Assembly (NCBI GenBank): GCA_041674265.1
Contig: JBAYWC010000040.1
Coordinates: 1 to 23,982 of the forward strand
Length of the DNA stretch: 23,982 nucleotides
Direction of reading: 5' to 3'
From: QYQL01 sp041674265
Lineage (GTDB): Bacteria; Verrucomicrobiota; Verrucomicrobiia; Chthoniobacterales; Terrimicrobiaceae
Each line of letters opens with the position of its first letter. The first letter of the stretch is position 1. The notes below the pieces were generated by a model. The model ran no database searches and was not told where the DNA came from. It was given only the letters and a program-made list of their open reading frames with translations. Of this stretch, positions 7,001 to 14,776 are shown piece after piece. The translations under genes and the position numbers were made by a program.

Positions 7001-7344
7001 CAGTCTAACCCGGATATCCCGTGATCGCCTTCGCCAGCGATTCCGAAAGATAGGGCATTGGAGTTGTTTTCGATTATTGACAGGATTTGAGAGGGAGGTG
7101 GCGCTGCCGTATCCTGTATATTCCGTGCTCGGCATTTTTCCATCGGTGTCTATCGCTCCCACCTTCCCTCCCTGATTCCCAAGGAACTGGTTCTCGAACC
7201 CGTGCAAAGCTGGAATCTTTTCGGCCTCTGTGGTCTCCAAACAAAAAAGGCCAAGTTCTCTCCGAAGAAAAAAATCCCGCCGAAGTATGATGTTGGCGTG
7301 ATTATTGCTTGCAGCAGCAGTAGTCATGCCTGACTTTGCTTGGA
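7001..7344 (+). other. 344-bp intergenic leader upstream of rpoN
   Basis: No protein-like frame was found. A stem TGCCG (7105-7109) / CGGCA (7130-7134) followed by TTTTT (7135-7139) could end the upstream transcript. It is nested inside a longer imperfect stem, 7091-7101 pairing with 7159-7170 (11 pairs, one bulge). A TTGACA at 7077-7082 has no -10 at the right distance. The sigma-54-like site (7294-7309) is listed separately. Confidence 0.5.
7294..7309 (+). promoter_or_regulatory. Putative sigma-54 (-24/-12) promoter of rpoN
   Basis: TTGGCGTGATTATTGCT matches the sigma-54 consensus YTGGCACG-N4-TTGCW: GG at 7295-7296 and GC at 7307-7308 with exactly 10 nt between, and both TTGGC and TTGCT intact. 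Expected transcription start is about 12 nt after the GC, near 7320, leaving a ~25-nt leader before the rpoN ATG. This suggests rpoN is transcribed at least partly by its own product. Sequence match only; no upstream enhancer site was recognised. Confidence 0.55.
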
Positions 7345-8706
7345 ATGGCAGGTATGGAACAGATCGCGGGGGTGGCAATGCAGCAGACGATGTCGCCCCA
7401 GATGCAGCAGAGTCTGAATATTCTCCAGGCTCCGCTCACCGAGTTGCGACAACTGGTGGATACGGAACTCCGCGAAAATCCCGCGATGGAGGAGGTGTTG
7501 CCCGACAATCCCGCCGAGGAGCGGGAGCGCAAAAGCGAAATGGAGGACCAGTGGAATGAATACTACGTCCAGCGGGCCGTCGCCGAGCCGTGGACCAGGG
7601 AGGCGCTCGAAAAGCGCCAACATTTCTTTGACTCCCAAACCAGACCCCAGACTCTCCATGAGCACCTTCTGGAGCAGTTGCTGACCGCATCGTGGACAAA
7701 GCCCGAGGCCAGGATCGCTGTCGAGATCATCGGGAACCTCGACGAGCAGGGATATTTTCGCGCCGATGTCGAGGATGTCGCCTATGCTGCCGGATCGGAC
7801 GCTCTCGAGGTGGAGAGGGTTCTGGAAAAAGTCCAGGAATTCGATCCGCCGGGGATTGCCGCGCGGAACCTCGGGGAATGTCTTTTTTTACAGCTCAAGC
7901 GCCAGGGACGCCAGTATTCCACCGAGGCCAGGATCGTTCGCCACCATCTGGAAGAACTCGGGCGGAAGAAGATTGCGGATATGGCAAACGCCCTCGACCT
8001 TCCGGCGCAGGAGGTCCAGCATGCCGCCGAGGCGATCACGAGGCTGGATCCCCGGCCCGGGAGCGCCTTCTCCCCGGAGCCCGAGCAAATCGTCATTCCG
8101 GAGATCATTGTGGAGCGTGATGGGGAAGAATATTCGGTCCGTTTGAACGGGGACGAGATCCCGGTGCTCCGCATCGCCGATTCCTACAAGGACATGCTCC
8201 CGGATTCCTCCCGCGAGGTGCGGGATTACCTCCGCGACAAGATCAAGGGCGGGAAATTCTTCATCCGGAGCATCCAACAAAGACAGCAGACGCTGATGAA
8301 TATCGGCCGCGAAATCGTGACCCGGCAGCGGGAGTTTCTCGACCACGGCCCATCCCATCTGCGCCCGATGACCATGAGCCAGGTGGCCGATGCGGTGGGC
8401 GTCCATGAGACAACGGTGAGCCGCGCGGCGTCGGGCAAGTATATTGCGACGCCGCAGGGGATTTTTGAGATCAAATACTTTTTTACCAACGGCTACACCA
8501 ACAGCGAGGGGGAAGCAGTGAGCAACGAGAGCGTCCGCCACGCAATCCTTGCGATCGTCCGCGAGGAATCCGCCAAACACCCCCACAGTGACCAGGACAT
8601 GGTCCGGCTCCTGAGTGACCAGGGTCTGGCGGTCGCACGACGCACGGTGGCAAAATACCGGGAGCAACTGGGCATCCTCCCCAGCCACCTCCGGAAATCG
8701 TTCTGA
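7345..8706 (+). CDS. rpoN: RNA polymerase sigma-54 factor
   Basis: 453 residues from ATG 7345; ATG 7354 and TTG 7336 are alternatives because no SD decides. It directs RNA polymerase to -24/-12 promoters and needs AAA+ enhancer-binding activators. Region I is Gln-rich (QQTMSPQMQQSLNILQAPL), followed by an acidic region II and the core-binding region with NLDEQGYF and EFDPPGIAARNLGECL. The helix-turn-helix SQVADAVGVHETTVSRAASG is present. The RpoN box is ARRTVAKYRE near the C-terminus, which recognises the -24 element. Length and all landmarks are normal. No activator, hpf/yhbH or PTS-Ntr gene adjoins it, unlike the common proteobacterial arrangement. A sigma-54-like promoter lies about 50 bp upstream. 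Confidence 0.96.
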   Translation: MAGMEQIAGVAMQQTMSPQMQQSLNILQAPLTELRQLVDTELRENPAMEEVLPDNPAEERERKSEMEDQWNEYYVQRAVAEPWTREALEKRQHFFDSQTRPQTLHEHLLEQLLTASWTKPEARIAVEIIGNLDEQGYFRADVEDVAYAAGSDALEVERVLEKVQEFDPPGIAARNLGECLFLQLKRQGRQYSTEARIVRHHLEELGRKKIADMANALDLPAQEVQHAAEAITRLDPRPGSAFSPEPEQIVIPEIIVERDGEEYSVRLNGDEIPVLRIADSYKDMLPDSSREVRDYLRDKIKGGKFFIRSIQQRQQTLMNIGREIVTRQREFLDHGPSHLRPMTMSQVADAVGVHETTVSRAASGKYIATPQGIFEIKYFFTNGYTNSEGEAVSNESVRHAILAIVREESAKHPHSDQDMVRLLSDQGLAVARRTVAKYREQLGILPSHLRKSF

Positions 8707-8730
8707 GAGATCGGGCAACAACCGATCTTC
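8707..8730 (+). terminator. Hairpin directly after rpoN
   Basis: AGATCGG (8708-8714) pairs with CCGATCT (8722-8728), a 7-bp stem with a GCAACAA loop starting 1 nt after the rpoN stop codon. There is no T tract, so it may be a weak terminator or a 3'-end stabiliser. Confidence 0.35.
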
Positions 8731-8784
8731 CTGGGGCAAATGGATTCCCCCTTTCTTTGGGTATTTCCTGTTCTCTGTGGTTCA

Positions 8785-8889
8785 AAGATGCGGGCGCAAA
8801 AAGGCGAAAAATGGGAGGTTTGCACGTTGCAAACCGTTGATTATCAACATGCGTGATTTTCAGAAAAAGCCTTTTTGTGCCCGCATCTT
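8785..8889. repeat. 105-bp nested inverted repeat between converging genes
   Basis: Arms of 21 nt (8785-8805 and 8869-8889) pair along their whole length with one G-T wobble (8796/8878). Inside are two adjacent hairpins: GGTTTGCA-CGT-TGCAAACC (8817-8835) and GTTGA-TTA-TCAAC (8836-8848). The whole element can fold as a closed stem with two branches on either strand. It lies between rpoN (plus) and the LOG gene (minus), which converge, so a bidirectional terminator is possible. The size and inner structure also fit a small palindromic repeat element. No target-site duplication was recognised. Confidence 0.65.
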
Positions 8890-8911
8890 CAAAAGCGTTT
8901 TCAGGATTCCT

Positions 8912-9013
8912 ATGACACTCCCGCATCCGGCTTTCCAGTCAGCATTTTGCTCCTTGCTGGAGACTGGCCAGTTTGTTCAGGCTCCGACAGGATTTCAGGA
9001 ATCGCTTTACGCC
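8912..9013 (+). other. Possible N-terminal gene fragment
   Basis: An ATG at 8912 preceded by AGGA at 8903-8906 (5-nt spacing, one of the better SD sites in the window) opens a protein-like frame starting MTLPHPAFQSAFCSLLETGQ. The frame then runs into the antisense of the LOG gene at ~9010 with arginine-rich shadow composition. It may be the start of a lost gene; no family was recognised and chance is not excluded. Confidence 0.25.
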
Positions 9014-9702
9014 GCGAGATCGCGGTCTGCCAGTTTTTCCATGATCCCGGGCAGAAGGGAATCCAGGTCATCGATGACGGTGAAGGGGGTGTGCTCTCCC
9101 ATCACGGAGAGCAGATCGATCAGCGGGCCCCAGAAGGATCTTTCCATGGTATCGACCCGGTTGAAAACAAACACCGGCTTCCCCTCCATGTGGGGATGGT
9201 GTTTTTCTTTGAGAATCAGCAGCGCCAACATTTCCTGCACGGTGCCGGCCCCGCCGGGAAAAATCACAAAGGCATCCGATTTTTGGATCATGATCTCCAT
9301 CCGGGTATAGATATCCGGGCGCAGCCAGAAACTGGAGAGTCCATCCGGCAAGCCCTCGATTTCGATGATGTGGGGAACATTCGAACCCCCGGTCCAGCCG
9401 CCGGCTTCCACGGCTCCGCGGACCACTTCGCCCATCACGCCGGAACTGCCCGCCCCGGACACGCAGCCCATTCGGCTCCCGGCCAGCAACCTTCCGAGCG
9501 CCCGGCCATCCTCGAGATAGTCCGGGTCCTTCAGGCTCGCGGAGCAAAACACGCAGACATTGCCATTGTGACCGTCCGGAAGCGGGCCTTCAAACGACTC
9601 TCCTCCCCAGCCCGGCGCCGTCACGTGGCCGTCCCAGGCATCCGGCAGACCAAGTGCCCGCACACGGTTCAAGGCGGGGAGCACCTCGCGGGGAGATTCC
9701 AC
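9007..9702 (-). CDS. LOG-family protein (lysine-decarboxylase-like / cytokinin phosphoribohydrolase fold)
   Basis: 231 residues from an internal ATG at 9702; similarity to the family's longer form continues upstream in the same frame to about 9900 and then in another frame to 9953. The fold is a Rossmann-like nucleoside-phosphate hydrolase. VCVFCSAS near residue 50 and SGAGSSGVMGEV take the place of the usual GGG-x2-GLMG. PGGAGTVQE is the hallmark PGG-x-GT-x2-E motif. The YTRMEIM segment sits where the family has a conserved R-K pair (MxxRK), so the second basic residue is missing. Such enzymes release free base from nucleoside 5'-monophosphates; many bacterial members are uncharacterised. 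It lies downstream of groEL on the same strand, behind a strong terminator. The N-terminal frameshift makes function uncertain. Confidence 0.8.
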   Translation of the reverse strand: MESPREVLPALNRVRALGLPDAWDGHVTAPGWGGESFEGPLPDGHNGNVCVFCSASLKDPDYLEDGRALGRLLAGSRMGCVSGAGSSGVMGEVVRGAVEAGGWTGGSNVPHIIEIEGLPDGLSSFWLRPDIYTRMEIMIQKSDAFVIFPGGAGTVQEMLALLILKEKHHPHMEGKPVFVFNRVDTMERSFWGPLIDLLSVMGEHTPFTVIDDLDSLLPGIMEKLADRDLAA

Positions 9703-9968
9703 AATCGTCAGAAAATCCCGGTAGTTCTGGCGGATCGTGCCCAGGGAATGCAGGTGATCCAGAAGATTGAAAAACGGATCCCACGAGCCGTCGCTGTTGA
9801 GGATGACGGTGGCCTTGCCTTTCAGGTTCTTGTCCAGCGTCTGGTAGCCGACAAAAATCGAGACCGCCTTGAAAAGATCCTCCAGCGTTGCGCCCGCCTG
9901 GCGAGCCCCATCCAGAAACGGGCGGCGATGAGGTTGTTGGTGATGGAAGTCATGGCGGATAGTTTCAT
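9703..9968 (-). pseudogene. N-terminal coding part of the LOG gene, broken by a frameshift
   Basis: From ATG 9953 (or in-frame ATG 9968) the frame reads MTSITNNLIAARFWMGLA and then falls into arginine-rich nonsense and a stop. From about 9900 downward a second frame reads QAGATLEDLFKAVSIFVGYQ and continues without a break through FFNLLDHLHSLGTIRQNYR into the main LOG frame at 9702. The two halves join as one natural protein of ~315 residues if a net one-base shift at about 9897-9905 is repaired. Loss of one unit of a 4-nt repeat (GGCT or CGCC) would explain it. It may be a real mutation or a sequencing or assembly error. Confidence 0.75.
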
Positions 9969-9990
9969 TTTCAGGAATTACGGGTTGTGA

Positions 9991-10010
9991 GTGCGCCCTG
10001 CCGGGCGCAC
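9991..10010. repeat. Perfect 8-bp hairpin upstream of the LOG gene
   Basis: GTGCGCCC (9991-9998) - TGCC - GGGCGCAC (10003-10010). It follows the groEL terminator by ~11 bp and is 38 bp before the first LOG start codon. It may add to termination or lie in the LOG leader. Confidence 0.6.
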
Positions 10011-10049
10011 AAAAACGCAGAAAAGCCGGGGTCTTGCGACCCCGGCTTT
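10011..10049 (-). terminator. groEL terminator
   Basis: A 12-bp perfect stem (10022-10033 with 10038-10049; AAAGCCGGGGTC arm) with a TTGC loop. On the minus strand it is followed by TCTGCGTTTTT (10021-10011). It begins 31 bp after the groEL stop codon and separates the chaperone block from the LOG gene. Confidence 0.85.
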
Positions 10050-10079
10050 CCGGTTTGAGTTTTGGCTCGGAGGCGGGAC

Positions 10080-11711
<1,632 letters not shown>

Positions 11712-11717
11712 ATATTA

Positions 11718-11752
11718 AGTTTTCAGTGATTCAGTGTTCAGTTTTCAGTGAT
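11718..11752 (-). repeat. Direct repeat in the groES-groEL gap
   Basis: The 13-mer ATCACTGAAAACT (minus-strand sense) occurs exactly twice (11752-11740 and 11730-11718), with a partial third copy (GAACACTGA) between them. It fills most of the 53-bp gap and ends 7 bp before the groEL ATG. Similar CTGAACACTGAA-type strings are common intergenic repeats in many bacterial genomes (general knowledge). Role unknown. Confidence 0.6.
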
Positions 11753-11764
11753 GTGAGTGGTGGC

Positions 11765-12061
11765 TCAGCCGATGATGCCGAGGATGTCGTCCTCGCGCAT
11801 GATCAGGTAGCTTTCGCCGTCCACCTTGACTTCGGTTCCGCCGTATTTGGAGATGAGGACCTTGTCCCCCTTCTTGACGGTGAAAGCGATGAGCTTTCCG
11901 TCATCGTCACGCTTGCCGGTGCCGAGGGCGACAACTTGTCCTTCCTGTGGTTTTTCCTTGGCGGTATCGGGAATGATGATTCCGCCTTTCTTGACTTCCT
12001 TCTCTTCGAGCGGATGCACGAGCACGCGGTCTCCGAGAGGCTTGATGTTTACGTTGGCCAT
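11765..12061 (-). CDS. groES: 10-kDa co-chaperonin GroES
   Basis: 98 residues, the normal size. It is the heptameric lid of GroEL. It has IKPLGDRVLVHPLEEKE at the start and the mobile loop KKGGIIIPDTAKEKPQEG (about 24-41), followed by the dome strand and the closing SYLIMREDDILGIIG. It has one of the few clear SD sites in the window, AAGGA 5 nt before the ATG. It is located between dnaK (81 bp upstream) and groEL (53 bp downstream), all on the minus strand. Confidence 0.97.
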   Translation of the reverse strand: MANVNIKPLGDRVLVHPLEEKEVKKGGIIIPDTAKEKPQEGQVVALGTGKRDDDGKLIAFTVKKGDKVLISKYGGTEVKVDGESYLIMREDDILGIIG

Positions 12062-12092
12062 AGTTCCTTCTTGGTTTTGGTTTTTGTTGGTT

Positions 12093-12143
12093 TTTAACAG
12101 GCCCCGGCCACCCGCAGACGGGAACCGGGGCGGTTTGTTAAAG
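12093..12143 (-). promoter_or_regulatory. Large stem-loop between dnaK and groES
   Basis: Nested pairing: TTTAACA (12093-12099) with TGTTAAA (12136-12142), GCCCCGG (12101-12107) with CCGGGGC (12125-12131), and an inner CCCG/CGGG. It starts directly after the dnaK stop codon. On the minus strand it is followed by AAAAACC rather than a T tract, so it looks more like a processing or attenuation structure than a classical terminator. Confidence 0.5.
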
Positions 12144-14072
12144 TCATTTTTTCTTGTCCTCGTCCACCATCTCGAATTCCGCGTCCACGACGTCGGAATC
12201 CTTTTTGGGCGGGGGATTCCCGGGCTGCGGGCCGGCTTCCGGAGCGGGGCCGGCCTGCGCGGCGGCCTGCTTGTAAAGTTCGGCGCTGACCTCCTGGAAC
12301 TTCGCCTGCAGATCGTCGTAGCCGGACTTGATGGCCTCGATGTCGCTGCCCTTGAGAGCCTCGCGGAGCTTCTCGATAGCCACCTCGACAGTCTTCTTCT
12401 TCGCGCCGTCGAGCTTGTCGCCGAGATCCTTGATCTGCTTCTCGGACTGGTAGGCCAGAGTGTCGGCGTTGTTGCGGATCTCGATGCCTTCCTTCGCCTT
12501 CTTGTCCTCGTCGGCGTGGGCTTCGGCTTCCTTCTGCATGCGTTCGACTTCGTCCTTGCTCAGGCCGCTGGATCCGGTGATCGAGATTTTTTGCTCTTTT
12601 CCGGTTCCGAGATCCTTGGCCGAGACATTGAGGATGCCATTGGCATCGATATCGAAGGTGACTTCGATCTGCGGGGTTCCGCGCGGGGCCGGCGGGATGC
12701 CGTCCAGGTGGAACGTCCCGAGGTTTTTGTTGTCGCGGCTGAGCGGGCGCTCGCCTTGAAGGACCTTGATCTCGACACCGGGCTGGTTGTCGCTGTAGGT
12801 GGAAAAGACGTTCGACTTCTTGGTCGGGATCGTCGTGTTGCGCGGGATCATCGGCGTGGCGATGCCGCCGGCCGTCTCGATGGCCAGCGTCAGCGGTGTC
12901 ACGTCGAGCAGGAGCACGTCCTTCACATCGCCGCGGAGCACGCCGCCCTGGATGGCCGCGCCGACGGCAACCACTTCGTCCGGATTCACGCCTTTGTGGG
13001 GTTCTTTCCCGATCATTTCGCGGGCGGTGTCCACCACCTTCGGCATGCGGGTCATTCCGCCGACGAGAACGAGTTCATCCACGTCGCTTTTCGTCCACTT
13101 CGCATCGCCGAGGCAAGCCTTGACCGGCTTGATCGTGCGCTCGAAGAGATCGTCCGTCAGTTGCTCGAGTTTCGAGCGGGTAAGTTTTTTCTGGATGTGC
13201 TTCGGGCCGGTGGCGTCGGCCGTGACGAACGGCAGGTTGAGGTCGTATTCCTGGGTGGACGAGAGGGCGATCTTGGCCTTCTCGGCTTCTTCCTTGATGC
13301 GCTGCACGGCATCCGCCTGCTTGGAAAGGTCGATGCCGGTGTCCTTCTTGAAATCCCCGATGATCCAATCCATGAGACGGTTGTCCCAATCGTCGCCGCC
13401 GAGGTGGGTGTCGCCGTTCGTGGCGGACACTTGGAAAACTCCGTCGCCGATCTCGAGGGCCGAGATGTCGAACGTGCCGCCGCCGAGATCGTAAACCGCA
13501 ATTTTCTCGTCGGCCTTCTTGTCGAGCCCGTAAGCCAGCGAAGCGGCCGTTGGCTCGTTGATGATGCGTTTGACGTCGAGCCCGGCGATCTTGCCGGCGT
13601 CCTTCGTCGCATTGCGCTGCGAATCGTTGAAGTAGGCCGGGACGGTGATGACGGCCTCGGTGATTTTTTCCCCCAACTTGGCCTCGGCATCCGCCTTGAG
13701 CTTGGCCAGAATCATGGCCGAGATTTCCGGCGGCGAGAACGCCTTCGGCTTGCCGTCGATTTCCACCTGGATGTGGGCGTCGCCATTGGCGGCTTTGACG
13801 ATCTTGTAGGGCACGCGGTGTTCCTCTTCGCGGACCTCGTCAAATTTGCGGCCCATGAAGCGCTTGACGGAAAAGATCGTATTCGCCGGGTTGGTGATCG
13901 CCTGGCGTTTTGCGGCCTGCCCGACGAGGCGTTCCCCGGACTTCGAAAATGCCACGACCGAAGGCGTCGTGCGCGCTCCCTCGGAATTCTCCAAGACAAC
14001 AGGCTCGCCGCCTTCCATTACCGCCATACAGGAATTGGTGGTGCCCAAATCAATGCCTAAAATTTTTGCCAT
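12144..14072 (-). CDS. dnaK: Molecular chaperone DnaK (Hsp70)
   Basis: 642 residues, full length. It is an ATP-driven Hsp70 that binds exposed hydrophobic segments with DnaJ and GrpE. It shows GIDLGTTNSCMAVMEGG (6-22), INEPTAASLAYGLDKK (171-186), the phosphate-2 motif DLGGGTFD (195-202) and VGGMTRMPKV. The interdomain linker and first substrate-domain strand read DVLLLDVTPLTLAIET. The C-terminal lid ends VVDAEFEMVDEDKKK, the family's usual acidic tail. dnaJ and grpE are not adjacent; instead groES and groEL follow. No SD is visible. Upstream lies a TATAAT box and a perfect 14-bp palindrome. Confidence 0.98.
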   Translation of the reverse strand: MAKILGIDLGTTNSCMAVMEGGEPVVLENSEGARTTPSVVAFSKSGERLVGQAAKRQAITNPANTIFSVKRFMGRKFDEVREEEHRVPYKIVKAANGDAHIQVEIDGKPKAFSPPEISAMILAKLKADAEAKLGEKITEAVITVPAYFNDSQRNATKDAGKIAGLDVKRIINEPTAASLAYGLDKKADEKIAVYDLGGGTFDISALEIGDGVFQVSATNGDTHLGGDDWDNRLMDWIIGDFKKDTGIDLSKQADAVQRIKEEAEKAKIALSSTQEYDLNLPFVTADATGPKHIQKKLTRSKLEQLTDDLFERTIKPVKACLGDAKWTKSDVDELVLVGGMTRMPKVVDTAREMIGKEPHKGVNPDEVVAVGAAIQGGVLRGDVKDVLLLDVTPLTLAIETAGGIATPMIPRNTTIPTKKSNVFSTYSDNQPGVEIKVLQGERPLSRDNKNLGTFHLDGIPPAPRGTPQIEVTFDIDANGILNVSAKDLGTGKEQKISITGSSGLSKDEVERMQKEAEAHADEDKKAKEGIEIRNNADTLAYQSEKQIKDLGDKLDGAKKKTVEVAIEKLREALKGSDIEAIKSGYDDLQAKFQEVSAELYKQAAAQAGPAPEAGPQPGNPPPKKDSDVVDAEFEMVDEDKKK

Positions 14073-14107
14073 ATAGTTAGTAAACTCGTCGGTTAATCAG
14101 CAATTTG

Positions 14108-14121
14108 CGTTCCGCGGAACG
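14108..14121. promoter_or_regulatory. Perfect 14-bp palindrome in the dnaK leader
   Basis: CGTTCCGCGGAACG reads identically on both strands. It lies 35 bp upstream of the dnaK ATG and about 30 bp downstream of the TATAAT box. It is not CIRCE (TTAGCACTC-N9-GAGTGCTAA) and not a HAIR element. It is a candidate operator for a chaperone-operon regulator; only its position and symmetry support this. Confidence 0.5.
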
Positions 14122-14145
14122 AGTGTTTTAATCAAACAACTGAAT

Positions 14146-14180
14146 TTCAAGATATTATATATATTTGTTCGGCAAAAAAT
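14146..14180 (-). promoter_or_regulatory. AT-rich promoter region of dnaK
   Basis: On the minus strand a perfect TATAAT lies at 14159-14154, with a run of T and TTGCCG (14175-14170) upstream but no -35 at ideal spacing. CTTGAAA immediately downstream (14151-14145) resembles a heat-shock sigma-32 -35 box, but no CCCAT-type -10 follows. A start in this region would leave a 65-90-nt leader that contains the palindrome. Confidence 0.4.
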
Positions 14181-14263
14181 CCACCCGCATACAGAGACAT
14201 GATGGCGCTTTTATGGGAAATATGAGACACGCAACGCCACTATGTCACAATATCAGATTTTTG

Positions 14264-14776
14264 CTACTTCAAAGAATCCAGGGCAGCCTGGACCTCCGCC
14301 GCGTGCTCAGCAGTCTTGGCATGAAGCGATGCCCAGACAACCTGGCCGTCCTTGATGAGGAACGACTGGCGGCTGCTCACCGGGAGTCCCATGACGGAAG
14401 GAACCCCGAAGGCCCCGGCTACCTCGCCATCCGTGTCGGCAATGAGCGTGAAGGGAATTTGGTTTTTCTCCCGGAACTTTTTTTGTGCCTCCGGCGTGTC
14501 GCGGCTCACGCCGAGGATCTGCAGGTTTTCGCCTTGAAGGCTCGCGAAGGCATCGCGGAGCGAACACGCCTGGGCCGTGCATCCGGATGTTCCGGCCTTG
14601 GGATAGAAATAGACGAGCGTGACCCCCCTGGCGTAAACGTCCCCGAACCTCACTTCCTTCCCATCCTGGTCGGGCGCGGTGACGAGCGGGGCGGGGGAGC
14701 CGGTTTCGATGGCCTGGGAACGCGGGGCGAAAAAGGACAACATGGCGAAAATCAATACGGTTGCACGTGCGGGCAT
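14264..14776 (-). CDS. Exported PrxQ/Bcp-type peroxiredoxin
   Basis: 170 residues. Thiol peroxidase that reduces H2O2 and organic hydroperoxides. A signal peptide is visible (MPARATVLIFAMLSFF...SQA, about 1-22), so it acts outside the cytoplasm, which is less usual for this subfamily. The catalytic motif is YFYPKAGTSGCTAQACSLRD with peroxidatic Cys66 and resolving Cys71 four residues later, the PrxQ pattern. The family-conserved Arg lies in SSRQSFLI (Arg136). An alternative start at 14818 would bury the signal peptide, so 14776 is preferred. The gene lies 191 bp upstream of dnaK on the same strand and is divergent from the TPR gene, with start codons overlapping by 2 bp. Confidence 0.88.
   Translation of the reverse strand: MPARATVLIFAMLSFFAPRSQAIETGSPAPLVTAPDQDGKEVRFGDVYARGVTLVYFYPKAGTSGCTAQACSLRDAFASLQGENLQILGVSRDTPEAQKKFREKNQIPFTLIADTDGEVAGAFGVPSVMGLPVSSRQSFLIKDGQVVWASLHAKTAEHAAEVQAALDSLK

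Noticed and set aside
7077..7082. TTGACA as -35 box of an rpoN promoter
   Set aside because: No -10 lies 16-18 bp downstream; the nearest TATCCT is 27 bp away. The sigma-54-like site is a better candidate.
7185..7205. GGTTCTCGAACCC resembling a tRNA T-arm
   Set aside because: No acceptor, D or anticodon arm can be placed around it, so it is a chance palindrome.
14073..14263. CIRCE operator (HrcA) upstream of dnaK
   Set aside because: No TTAGCACTC-N9-GAGTGCTAA or close variant is present; only GAGTG occurs once. The palindrome found has another sequence.
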